Shown: positions 11,551 to 22,126 of the stretch, one piece after another
How the letters are laid out: every line of letters starts with the position of its first letter
Numbering within the stretch: the first letter of the stretch is position 1
Source: Macrolepiota albuminosa
Lineage: Eukaryota > Basidiomycota > Agaricomycetes > Agaricales > Agaricaceae
Assembly: GCA_027475525.1 (NCBI GenBank)
Contig: JAMWFC010000032.1
Location: 434,001-498,000 of the forward strand
Length of the DNA stretch: 64,000 bases
Reading direction: 5' to 3'
The notes under the pieces: generated by a model
Seen by the model: the letters and a program-made list of their open reading frames with translations, nothing else
Told to the model about the DNA's origin: nothing
The model's database searches: none
Program-made: the position numbers and the translations under genes

Positions 11551-14354
11551 ATGCTTCGTTCTTTCGTTTGTATCTCTCCATGCACACGTCGAACACTCTC
11601 TAGATTGTATTCTACAGTGCCTTCGTCACGCCTTGTATACGATGGTAATATCTGGAATGACTTGAAAATCGATATTTGCGTGCTTACTTCTCTTTTACTA
11701 GTATGTGTCATCGGTGGGGGTCATGCAGGCTGCGAGGCCGCGACGGGAGCAGCGCGTACTGGGGCCAGAACCCTCCTTTTGACCCAGAAACTCGAGACTA
11801 TTGGAGAACTCTCATGTAATCCATCCATTGGTGGTGTCGGAAAAGGCACTCTTGTTCGTGAGGTAGACGCGCTAGATGGCGTCATGGGACGTGTAGCAGG
11901 TGCGTTTTATGATAAGCCTCTGCAGAGCTGTCACTGAATCACTTTCCTTCACAGATAAAGCAGGGATACAATTCCATATTCTTAACCGCTCCAAGGGAGC
12001 GGCAGTTTGGGTAACTTTTCTTTTATGGAGATTAATTCAAAACGTTGAACGTGGCTTAGGGACCACGCGCTCAAATCGACCGAAAGCTTTACAAGAAGCA
12101 TATGCAAGAGGCATTGCACAATTATTCTGGCCTAGACATTCGAGCGGGCAGCGTTTTCGACCTCCTTTTTGACCACTCCGATCCCTCAACGTCGAATCGG
12201 TGGGGGAAAGTCAAAGGTGTCAAACTCGGTAAGTTGCATCGACATGTACATTATCGGCTAATCTCCTAATGCTTCTCAGACTCTGGCGAAATCATCCATT
12301 GTTCGCAAGTTGTCATATGTACAGGGACGTTCCTCTCTGGCGAAATCCATATCGGAATGAAAACTTTCCCTGCCGGACGCATGAATGACGCACCTTCAAT
12401 AGGCCTCTCTGCGTCTCTCGCTGCTGCAGGCTTCAAACTCGGGCGATTGCAAACAGGTACACCAGCGCGGTTAGACGGAACGACCATCAACTTCAATGGT
12501 ATGGAGAAGCAGCTTGGAGACGTTGTGCCTTCACCATTTAGCTATCTACATCGAGATGTGCCTAATGCGGTATGTGTGCCTGTGTCTCCCATAAAGGTCT
12601 GGCTTACATCGTTTTACAGGCGAACCAGGTCGTGTGCTACCAGACACGAACAACTCCCGCGACACACCAACTAATACGAAATAGTCTTCACCTTAGTGTC
12701 CATATCCAGGAGACTAAAAAAGGCATGTTCGCTTTGCCATTAAAACAGTCCCGCTCAACTTCCTTCAGGCCCGAGATATTGTCCTTCCCTCGAAGCTAAA
12801 GTCCGACGTTTCCCGCAAAAGGAGAGCCATAACGTCTGGTTAGAACCTGAAGGGTATGATTCAGGTTCATATAGCACCGTCTATCTACACAAACAGGAAA
12901 GCTAATTTTTCCCTTTGCTAGATGTGATATACCCAAATGGCATCTCGTGCAGTATGCCAGAAGAGCTGCAGGAGCCGATGATGCGGACTATACCTGGTTT
13001 GGAGAATGTGAAGATGGTACGGCCGGCTTATGGTGTTGAGTACGACCATGTTGATGCGCGCGAGCTTGGGCGTATGTATAAACCCTCCCTCCTTCCCTTC
13101 CATTTCGTTGAAGGCTTTTTCACCAGCCACCCTCGAGACGAAACGTATCAAGGTCAGACAACTAAATCATAGTATCAAGCTCATAACTTATAGATTAATA
13201 GGGACTCTTCCTCGCGGGCCAAATTAATGGTACGACGGGCTACGAAGAAGCTGCTGCTCAGGGTGCAGTTGCAGGCATTAATGCTGGCCTTGCGGCACTA
13301 CGCCGATCACCTATGATCATCACGCGTGCCGACGGGTTTATGGGCGTGATGATTGACGATCTCATCGTCAAGGGCGCGGAAGAGCCTTGTACGTCGTTTT
13401 CTCTCCTCTGTCTTAGGAATTTCACACTTAGCGTGTCCTGTATGTACATCTTGTCAGATCGGATGTTTACATCCCGCTCTGAATACCGCATGACTCTACG
13501 TAGCGATAATGCGGACTTGCGCCTGACTGAAATTGGTTTGTATATTCCTCCGTTCATTGGGGTCAATGATTAAGTGGGTTTTGCAGGACGCAAAGCGGGT
13601 GCTGTGTCCGATGAGCGGTGGAAAGTTTTCACTGATGTACGCGATCGCATTCAAGATGGGATGAAACTGCTCAACGACGTTCGGCTGAGTCCGCAAGTAC
13701 GTCACATCACTCATTCTCGTCCTCGTCCGGTTCTAAGTAATCTATTCTACAAAGGGCTGGCGTTTACATGGGTTTATCGTGCAGAGCGATGGTGCGCTTA
13801 GAAGGCACGTAATACATTCATATCTCAATTTTTGTATTGACACGAAGAAACAGTGGTTTTGATATGTTACGCCATGCAGATATAACTGTATCGGTTCTTC
13901 GACATGCTGTTCCTGCACTCGCGGCTCTGGATGCCGATGACACATTGCTTTCGCGGATTGATATTGATGGTGGGTTGTTATTTTTTTTTTCTCTCTGTGC
14001 TCATTGCGGTTTGGTGACCACCCTCTGTAGGCCAATATGCAGCGCACCTGATTCGCCAAGATGCTGACTTGCGTCTTTTCCTCGAAGACGAAGCCCTCAC
14101 ACTCGATCCTTTCATGGACTATTCTGTTGTCCTGGGAATCAGTGAGGAGGTACGAGAGCGCCTTGCTCGAGTACGGCCAACAAGTGTGGTAGGTGCAGTC
14201 TCACTTGTGTTGCCATGCATGATGTGACCGTGTTTCTTTTTTTGTGACACAGGGAGCTGCTAAGCGGATGGAAGGAATGACACCTGCTTCAATCGTTGCG
14301 TTGCTTCGCCATGCCAAGCGCACGTTCCGTAAACCTACCCTGTCAGTTGAGTGA
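11551..14354 (+). CDS. MTO1: Mitochondrial tRNA uridine 5-carboxymethylaminomethyl modification enzyme (MTO1/GidA/MnmG family), 660 aa
   Basis: This is the FAD-dependent partner of MSS1/GTPBP3, which modifies U34 of mitochondrial tRNAs. Sixteen exons sum to 1983 nt with every phase correct: 11551-11644, 11702-11899, 11955-12010, 12060-12228, 12280-12569, 12620-12722, 12769-12864, 12922-13071, 13127-13152, 13202-13388, 13458-13535, 13587-13696, 13755-13804, 13854-13969, 14031-14188 and 14253-14354. The first 30 residues are Arg/Ser-rich and fit a mitochondrial presequence. Family marks follow in order: the FAD loop [72 protein letters not shown] and a C-terminal EGMTPAS helix region. The introns at 12723-12768 and 13805-13853 need GC-AG boundaries to keep the family sequence. 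Length matches the family. The frame is intact, so the gene is probably functional. Confidence 0.93.
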
Positions 14355-14864
14355 CTTACAGTAAAAGTTTTTTTTGGTAAAGTCTTTGTTGTACTGGTTG
14401 GTCTAGCTCAACGCCGTGCTCTGCATGACTTCATAGATGAAATGTGAATCTATGAGTGTAGTGTATATAATAAAAGAGTCTCAGTTCAACCTATTTGTGC
14501 GGAAGGCAAAATTAATTCAGTTGTATTGATGCAATGTACCTTGTTCGTATTGTAATAATTATTTTGGTCTATCTTGTGCAATACTGGGGTATGTGTGGTG
14601 TGAATGGGTATTTATGGGTATGTAGATGCAGTGGTCCAAAATCTAATCTTTCAGAAGCTATCAATGGTTGGCAGGGAAAAATACCTTATAGGGCTCACTA
14701 AGCATATTGTGGATGCAATAGAAACCAGCCCTGAGTATCTGGTGGGCTCATATGCAGATAATATTTGGACTTGTGATTGTGACTCGTAACTCATGATGAG
14801 CATAAGTGGCCCATTGTGCTGCACTTCTTTGCTCCCACTCAGAAAACCTGGATAGATTCAATTT
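14355..14864. other. Intergenic, no supported gene
   Basis: About 500 bp, AT-rich, downstream of MTO1. A 61-codon plus-strand frame (14604-14789) has no recognisable motif. Confidence 0.4.
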
Positions 14865-15386
14865 TTATGTCATCTCAATATATGATCTAGTCTTGTCAAG
14901 TTTTTCCAGGATCGTCGTCTTGACATGGTCCTCATGCACAAGGTGTTTCACTTCTATCAGCCAAAGAACCTTTTTGTCATCTCCCTTTGTTTCAAAGATT
15001 CCATCCCACTCAAAAATTGGTTTGCCATAGAGGTAAGGGCAGTGTTCTAAGGTCGTTCGAGAAACGTGAGTGTGTACTTTGGCAAGATGGTCACGGAGTG
15101 CATGGTATGCATCTTCCTCCATTTGTGCATCTAAGTTGCGATTAGATGCGATGATGAGTTTGAGTTGATGCACATGGATTTGGGAGATGTCTACAAGCAT
15201 TTTCACTTTTTTCAACAGCTCTTCCATCTCTGTTAGCAGCCCTCCAACTTTTTTCTGCAGCTCTTCCATCTCTATTGGCAACCCTCCCACTTCTTTCTGC
15301 AGCTCTTTCATCTCTGTTAACAGCCCTCCCAGTCCTCTTTCCAGCATCTCAAGCCTTTTGTCCATAGCTGTGGAGCTCACATGCAT
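14865..15386 (-). CDS. Coiled-coil plus PD-(D/E)XK-like nuclease fragment, 173 aa
   Basis: A single open frame from ATG at 15386 to TAA at 14865. Residues about 9-60 consist of three 14-residue heptad repeats of the type GGLLTEMEELxKKV, encoded by 42-bp DNA repeats, so a coiled coil is likely. The second half has WDGIF, about a dozen residues, then LIEVKHL. A buried D-G followed by hydrophobic-E-x-K is the arrangement of the D...(D/E)-x-K catalytic site of PD-(D/E)XK nucleases. The frame ends about 25 residues after the ExK, shorter than I expect for such a fold, so it may be truncated or continue in another exon. Its start codon touches the beginning of a retroelement gag fragment, so the 5' flank is probably rearranged. 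Whether it belongs to the host or to a mobile element is unclear. Confidence 0.45.
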   Translation of the reverse strand: MHVSSTAMDKRLEMLERGLGGLLTEMKELQKEVGGLPIEMEELQKKVGGLLTEMEELLKKVKMLVDISQIHVHQLKLIIASNRNLDAQMEEDAYHALRDHLAKVHTHVSRTTLEHCPYLYGKPIFEWDGIFETKGDDKKVLWLIEVKHLVHEDHVKTTILEKLDKTRSYIEMT

Positions 15387-15547
15387 TACGTGAGGACGGA
15401 CTGTCTCCAGAGGTCAACAATGTGGAAGAGTTTGTGGCATATGCTATTAGGTATGAGCAGTTCCTTAAGACTGCTAACCACTACGAGCATTGTAGTGGCC
15501 ACAAAGGGGGAAGCAGGCAATTACCGCCTGCTGGGGCACCCTCACAG
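15387..15547 (+). pseudogene. Gag fragment of element C, left of the A1 insertion
   Basis: The frame through DGLSPEVNNVEEF, AYAIRYEQ and TANHYE matches the B-plus gag at about 51005-51115 (NLSPEVNTVTEF, AYAIRYEQ, TANHYEQ). The frame stops matching exactly where the A-type LTR begins at 15548. The following gag residues (GTFLAKKADL) are found again at 41349, directly after another A-type LTR. It is therefore the left part of one gag gene split by an insertion. The gag upstream of this fragment is missing; the homology starts right beside the nuclease-like ORF. Confidence 0.7.
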
Positions 15548-15742
15548 TAATAGGCTTCTACTCAGACTGAGTGCATCAAGGGACATTATAGACCAACCGA
15601 CACTTGACGTACTAAAGACTCTAGCAACCAGTTGGGAATATAGAGCAGCTCTAGCTCTGGCAACCTACTATAGGACTTAGCCATTTACTCTAACCACTAG
15701 CTACCAGGCCTTCAGCACACTCCATTCACCTATCCCAAGAAC

Positions 15743-15896
15743 AAAGGAGGCTCAGAACGTATAGCGCTAACACGACGGTGGGAGAGGACTCTAACTAAAC
15801 TCTGATCACTTCCAGAAGGAAAGGAGGCTCAGAACGTATAGCGCTAACACGACGGTGGGAGAGGACTCTAACTAAACTCTGATCACTTCCAGAAGG
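15743..15896. repeat. 77-bp tandem duplication 1
   Basis: 15743-15819 is repeated exactly at 15820-15896. The two other complete A-type LTRs have a single copy here. See the finding on 77-bp duplications. Confidence 0.9.
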
Positions 15897-16302
15897 AGCC
15901 AGCAGCAGGCGCTGCCATTTGACGAGGCACTTCAATCAGAAGTCTAAAAGGATCAATGATGGCGGCACTGGATATACTTAAATCCGACATCTGGACCTGT
16001 CAGGAACTGATACAATGAGTAGCGCTGACATTAGCGCTCATGGCGTCTGTTGAGGATTTTCTGACCATACCCCGGAACAACCTGGCCAATTGGAGTTATA
16101 GTAAAAGTGAGCAGACTCATACAATTCTAAGTCAATATAGAGTTGCCGCTGGTCGCTGTGGGTCATAATGCTGTTGGTCGCCATCATCCATGTGCAAAAG
16201 GTCACTGTTGACAGGTCGCCGTTAGAGAAAACCATGAGGAGAGGCGCTAGGAGGTAGCGCTGCAGATGGACTTGTATCTTGGCAAACATGGTAGTGCATA
16301 GT

Positions 16303-16310
16303 ATATAAAA
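16303..16310 (+). promoter_or_regulatory. TATA box in the A-type LTR
   Basis: TATATAAA stands about 390 bp before the LTR end and is preserved at 40939 and 47179 in the other copies. This fits the U3/R border of an LTR promoter firing rightwards. Confidence 0.5.
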
Positions 16311-16698
16311 TAGCTACTTGACATGTATATAACGACGAATCGTAACCCCTTGAGCATATAGTTACACTTAGCATTCAAATTGCGCTAGCTTCCTTTGACT
16401 TTGTCACTAAGTCGGGCGCTAGCCTCGTCTATCTCATCTTTGTCATTTATAGTGCCACCTATGGGCACAATATGCTGCGCTACTTGTCTTTTCTTCAATA
16501 TCTTTGTTTAAGCTACGATGCTTACCATCTGTCAGGTAGCCCCTGAAGTGCTATAATTTAGCACATTGTTTTATCACCTCCACTCGAGCACACTGGGACC
16601 CTGTCAGGACTCCTCACAACTACACACGCCAAGCGCTGGAGACAGTGTTGTACTGCGTATACGTCCAGCACACCCAACCACAGTTGGCGTCATCATTT

Positions 16699-16716
16699 TG
16701 GAGCCCACCACGAGGG
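16699..16716 (+). promoter_or_regulatory. Candidate primer binding site of A1
   Basis: TGG followed by AGCCCACCACGAGGG starts three bases after the LTR end, the position and TGG start expected for a tRNA primer site. I have not matched it to a specific tRNA. Confidence 0.4.
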
Positions 16717-16988
16717 GTTCTTCTGATACAGAATTCCGCCGGAAACTCAAGCCCAGTGACAGCGCCGCCTCCTGTTGAAGAGCGCATTTGAACCAAACAC
16801 TACCAACTCACCATACTTACCAGGCGCACTACCAAGACAGACATTGGATCAGGAGCTTGAGGCTGCCCCAGACAGCCTAGCTGAAAGCTTTTTCCCTTTT
16901 TCCCAACCATTTGAGTACTTAGCAGGCAAAAACCATACACCGCTTACTCCTCTAGAAGAGTTATTTAGGTTATTATCACCAGAACCTA

Positions 16989-18683
16989 GTGACTCAGCTG
17001 GAACCTATGACATCAATGCTAAGTAACATGAGCACCACCACCCTTCCTACTTCGACAAACACACCTATTGATATGGATCAGCCGAACAATCAGTGCATGC
17101 CACCCAGAAACCACTTCTTGTCGCCAAAATGGGATGAAACAAAGCCCCGTGAAGTAACGCAGTATTTCAAAGAGTTGGAGTATTTGCTACGTGACTGTTG
17201 TGTGACCGACAATACACAGATGAAGGAATACACTGCCAGATATGTCTCATATGATATAGCCAAATCATGGACAGGGTTGAAGGAGTTCCAAGGGCTTACC
17301 AGTGATGCAGTGCCAAGGCCTTTTATCTATAATGAATGGAAGAAGGCTATCATTCATTTATATCCTGGCGCTGAAGAAGCTACACAATATACAGTTATGG
17401 AAATCCAGAAGCTAGTACAGGACACGTTTGCGGCAGGGATTTATACTCTAGGAGCGTTATCAACTTATTATCAAGATTTCCAGCGGATAGCAAGATGGCT
17501 GGTCCAAAATGGGAAGTTATACAGGAACAAGGAGCGCCGTTTGTTTCAGCAAGGATTCCCAACCTTGTTATGGACTAAGATTGCGCAACACTTGGAAATC
17601 ATTATGCACGACCATCACCTTGAGGAACCCTATGACATAGAAAAGGTCTTTGAGGCAGGAAAGTGGGTATTAAAGGGCACGGATACAGGTATACCTTTAT
17701 AGCGACCTGGCATGGACCATGGAGGAATGGCACCCAAGCTAGAGTCACCAGCACCTAGCGCCGCCAATGACCATACTGGGTATGTCAAGAAGGAGGATCT
17801 GGAAAATGCCGTTAACAACGCAGTCACTAATGTCATGAATAAACTGGAAACTTTAATCTCGACTAGTCTCTCGGTGCCTAGAAACAACATACAAACAGGA
17901 CTTTGCCATTTTTGTGGTGAGGCAGGACATACCATGACCAGGGGTAGATGCACTATCCTTGAACAGTATTTGCGACAAGGGAAGGCATGCCATGGGATGG
18001 ATGAGAAACTGGTCTTACCTTTGGGCGCTAACATTTCCCTTTATCCTGAGCATAAGACGTTTCAGGGACGCATTGACAAGTGGCATCGTCAGAACCCTGG
18101 AAACTTAGTGACAGGCAACCTGAATAGTACAGCGATGACAGAAGCAGAGGTGACTCCTCAACAAGCACTAATTCACAAAGTACTCTAGCTAAATACTATC
18201 AGTGACCGACCTATGCTGTCCCACGGGGAGAGAATTAAGACGCTAGAGAAGGAGCTGAAGTTGCTAAAGAATCAGGTATTTGACGGGGTGGAGATCAAAA
18301 AGGGCAAGCAGCCTTTAAAGGATTATAGACCATCAGGCATGACAACAAGCCCCGCCCCAGCAAAAGCCTCAACCTCTAGCGCTAGCAATGAAGTACCCAA
18401 AGCAACCAAAACACCAGCCATTATAGAGCCACCACTGCATCTTTATGCTGGCCTCAGGGGCAACTACGCCCTGCCCCTTAATTGCAACTTTGGAGTGCCA
18501 GATATACCTACAGGGGGATATCAACCCACAGCGCCTATATACGATCTGGAAAAGTCTAAGGTAGTTTTTGATCGCATCATGCAAAGTCAGGTTATGCTAT
18601 TGGTAGGAGAGTTATGCAGCATAGTGCCAGACGTCAGGAACCAGATGCCATACCATGGTTACTCCTTGACGAAATGTAGCTAA
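16989..18683 (+). pseudogene. Gag of element A1, interrupted by stops
   Basis: Three segments in one frame (16989-17702, 17712-18188 and 18213-18683) are separated by stop codons. The first holds the capsid-like part typical of basidiomycete Gypsy gag (SPKWDETKPREVTQYFKEL, WKKAIIHLYPGAEE, TLGALSTYYQDFQRIA). The second has a zinc knuckle C-x2-C-x4-H (CHFCGEAGH) whose last Cys spacing is C-x-I instead of the standard x4-C. The third is Lys-rich with a coiled-coil stretch (TLEKELKLLKNQ). It is not expressible as one protein. Confidence 0.7.
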
Positions 18684-18690
18684 CAATGTA

Positions 18691-19916
18691 ATGATGGTGG
18701 ATGAATGCAACAACGCACTGCCTGGATTTGCATACATAATGGAGACAGTAGCCCTGGAAACCAAGGAAAAGGCTGCACCACCCAAAGAAGCTATGTCCAT
18801 AGACCTGGTCAAAACTTACCTCAAATCGCTAAGATCTAGCGACAATCCTGTCATCCTGACTGTAGCCCAAGACTCTCATGCAATTCACTTGATTATGCTG
18901 ACAGTTGATGGGAAAAGCGAAATAGAGTCTATCGTGGACAGCGGATCACAAATTATTTTAATGGCTGCCGACGTCGCTAACAAGGTGGGCATCATGTACA
19001 ACCCAACAATCATTCTTAACATGCAGAGCGCTAACAGCACAATTGATTGATCCTTGGGGATGGCCCAGAACATGCCATGTGCTATTGGCAATCTTACATT
19101 CTATCTGCAAATTCATATTCTTAGATCACCAGCATACAACTTACTATTGGGAAGGCCCTTTGACGTGCTAGCTCGATCAGTAGTTAAGACAACGTCCGAA
19201 GACGAAACATCGCTAACTATTAGTGACACTAATTCTGGAGTCAGGAGAATGGTACCGACATTTCCCCGAGGGAGGTTCCAGAAGCCTGGACTGAGAAAGC
19301 AACCTTACATTAGCGACAAACCTTGTGAGTGTTTTCCGGCGCCATCAAGGAGATGAGTGATGAGGATCATGGAGATGAAGCGCTTATCTTGGACTATAAT
19401 TATTGGACTGGGCAAGTAACTCTTATATCACATACCCCTTTAGCCCCTGAAATCTGGAACACTTCTATGTCGCTTATTAGCAAAGCTTTATCCTACTTAT
19501 ACCTCACCACGTCCGATATTACTGAAAATCTTTCGACAGACACTTATTTCATTTCTACTCCTGATTCTAAAGAACCTTTGATATCTGGTTTTGCTAGAAA
19601 CCAAAGTTCCATTTATAATATGTTTACTAACAACAGTACCCCTAAGCGTAAAGGGGTTCAGGTTAAAAAGAAGTACAAGCCAGTAGTGCTTAAAACAAAA
19701 CCGGTAGCGAGCAGCGTACCCAAAGAATTTTGCATCGAGAGAAAGATCATTGGCGACCCATTAGCGACCCTTCCTGAACTTAATCCAAATCCGCCACCTT
19801 TTGAGCCTACCAGACAATTTATGGAAGAACGTCGGGCACTATTTCTTAGCGCCCATAATACAGGCTTTCTATCAACAGTGGAACTAGACGTATTAATCGA
19901 CATTATGCAAAAATAA
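18691..19916 (+). pseudogene. Aspartic protease and linker of element A1, degenerate
   Basis: In the first frame (18691-19050) the retropepsin active site appears as ESIVDSGSQ followed by a hydrophobic strand. A change of frame and a stop follow. The next frames (19054-19356, 19329-19916) carry LLLGRPFDV, the expected C-terminal flap region, and a linker that ends with a motif shortly before RT. Confidence 0.65.
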
Positions 19917-19959
19917 AATGAAGCATTTGCTTAGGAGGATTCAGAACGTGGTAAACTTA

Positions 19960-21117
19960 GAACTAACTTCTTTCCACCAGTGGTTATACCGACAATACCT
20001 CACATACCTTGGACTGAGCATAACCGACCTATACCGCCAGGCATTGAAGCCGAAGTTTGCCAAATCATTCGCTCCAAGATAGCAGCGGGAGTTTATAAGC
20101 CTTCCAATTTGGCCTATAGGTTGTGGTGATTTTGTGTACTAAAGAAAAATGGGAAGCTACGTATAGTTCACAGTTTGGAACTGCTAAACAAAGTCACGAT
20201 TCGTCATTCAGAGGTACTGCCCTTCCCCAATCATGTCACTGAATTATTCGCAGGACAAATATGTGGCACTACCCTGGATCTGTATGTTGGCTATGATGAG
20301 CGCTTAATTCACCTTCCTCTCACGACTTGACAACATTTCAAACACCATTCAGGGCGCTACAACTGGTTACACTTCCCATGGGATAGACAAATTCAGTACT
20401 CATATTCCATGACAACATTACGTTTATTCTACAACCCGAGATACCCCACCATGTGCTTAGTTTTATCGACGACATAGGCGTTAAGGGCCTAAAAGATTGG
20501 TGCCTTGTAAATGGCAAGCCCGAAGTGCACCCGGAAAATCCCAATATCTGCATGGCGCTATGGAACTTCTTCCAATTGGTTAACCGAGTGCTCCAGCACA
20601 TGAAGTATTGTAGCGGAACGTTCTCAGGATACAAGCTGGTTCTTTGCGCACTGCAATTTAAAATTTTAGGGCACGTATGCATGCCAGAGGGCAGGATCCC
20701 TGAGGAGAGCCGATTAGTGCTTTTGGAGAAGTGGGGAATCTGCTATAACCTCTCAGAAGTTTGCACATTTCTAGGCATGGTAGGCATGCTGTGCATGTTC
20801 ATACACCATTTTTCACATCAAGTGCACACACTTAATCGCTTAACTTGTTCTGGGGTCCCCTTCAAATTTGGACCTGACCAAATTAACGCCCAAAAGGATT
20901 TAGTGAAGGCACTGCAGGAAGCAAAGCCATTGGTACCTATTGACTATACTATTTCTGATCCTGTTATACTTGCCGTTGATATTTCCTACATTGCAGTTGG
21001 CTTCTTTTTATGTCAATGTGATGGTGCAAATCGAAAAATCAGACGCTACAATTGCTTCAGATCGATTACCCTTAACAACAGAGAATCACTGATGGCGCCC
21101 AAAGTTTGGTCAGTAAC
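19960..21117 (+). pseudogene. RT and N-terminal RNase H of element A1, degenerate
   Basis: RT marks are KKNGKLRIVHSLELLNKVT and the TLDLYVGYDE block, where most other Gypsy RTs have DL-x-SGYHQ. TAG/TGA stops and frame changes occur near 20130 and 20330, and the catalytic YxDD region is partly out of frame near 20461 (FIDDIG). RNase H begins in the 20453-21169 frame (DPVILAVDISYIAVGFFLCQ) and breaks after LNNRESL, where about 1 kb of unrelated DNA intervenes before RNase H resumes at 22127. Confidence 0.65.
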
Positions 21118-21129
21118 AAATATAGTTAT

Positions 21130-22126
21130 AGTGTTACCGTACCAATTGCTTGCGTTGGGCACGCTATAAGTAATGTGAGGAGTCCTGGGCAGGTCCCAGA
21201 GAACGTGCCTGTGAAAATGAGGAAAAGTCGGTAAGGGAGTCGGCAAGTGTAAAGCGCTAAGGTAAAGCGCCTATGAAGGGAGCGGTAAGTGAACACGGCA
21301 ACGTAAGTGGCAAGAGCGTGGTAAGCTTAGCGAAGTCTAAGTGTTGATAATGCCTGCCGTAGCTGCAAGGCGCAAATAGGTCAAAGGTTAGCGATAGTCT
21401 GCAACTGCTGATGAGTTCAACGTTGCCGACCGTAAATGAGATCTCAAGCGTAAGGGAGGCTGACAAAAGGGGAGCAGGAAACTCTGGTCTATTATTCGAT
21501 GCCGTATGTACAAGTCGGTAAGTACTTTATATACTACAAGGAGTTCACCGTCGCTAGTGACCAACCATTGCCAAAGTGCGGTAAACTAGAAAATTTCATA
21601 GGGGTAGCTCCAACGGTTTCAGATCTCTACCGTCCATTCAAGACCCTTAGCGGCGCCAGGCGACAGATCGCAAAGCTAAACCATCAATCCATCACCCTTC
21701 TGTCTGTCCAAAATGCTTAGCAATGTCAGGCGCCAGGCGACAGATCGCAAAGCTAAACCATCAATCCATCACCCTTCTGTCTGTCCAAAATGCTTAGCAA
21801 TGTCAGGTGCCAAATCAAGGCGCTAAGCAGTGTCAGACGCCAAGGTCAAATGCCAAGCTGTCCATCAGTTTTTGATAGATCATCAGGCTTCTCGCTAAGC
21901 GCTGTCGTCAGTGACTGATGCCATCTGTCAGTTGTCATTCTGTCTGCCATCAGCGCTATCATTGATCAGATCTGCTTCTTGCCGTGCGCGGCCGTCAAAT
22001 ATTGCCAAAATTGGTTAGTTAGCGCGCGCTAAGGTATCCCGGACCTGTGCCATGTTGCTGTAGCCTGCCGTTGATGCACTGATCCTGTATAGGGTCCTAT
22101 CATCGCGCTATAGTCAGCTCAAACTG
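21130..22126. other. About 1 kb of extra DNA splitting RNase H of A1
   Basis: The RNase H frame is lost here and resumes at about 22127 (LELYGLFQSFQAL). The stretch is non-coding. It has several GGTAAG-like sequences between 21220 and 21530, many GCGCTA/GCCAAG repeats, and a 77-bp tandem duplication at 21652-21805. I could not find inverted ends or a target duplication, so the kind of insertion is unknown. Confidence 0.5.
21652..21805. repeat. 77-bp tandem duplication 2
   Basis: 21652-21728 is repeated exactly at 21729-21805; the identity runs two bases further. Confidence 0.9.

Larger units (their letters stand above)
15548..16695 (+). repeat. A-type LTR, copy 1 (5' LTR of A1)
   Basis: It begins TAATAGG (TGATAGG in the other copies) and ends GTCATCA, so the ends form the TGAT...ATCA inverted pair. 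The length is 1148 bp, or 1071 bp after removing a 77-bp tandem duplication at 15743-15896; the other complete copies are 1073 and 1072 bp. It contains a TATATAAA box at 16303 and many AGCGCT hexamers. An 83-codon minus-strand frame (16038-16289) is also open in the other two complete copies. Confidence 0.85.
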
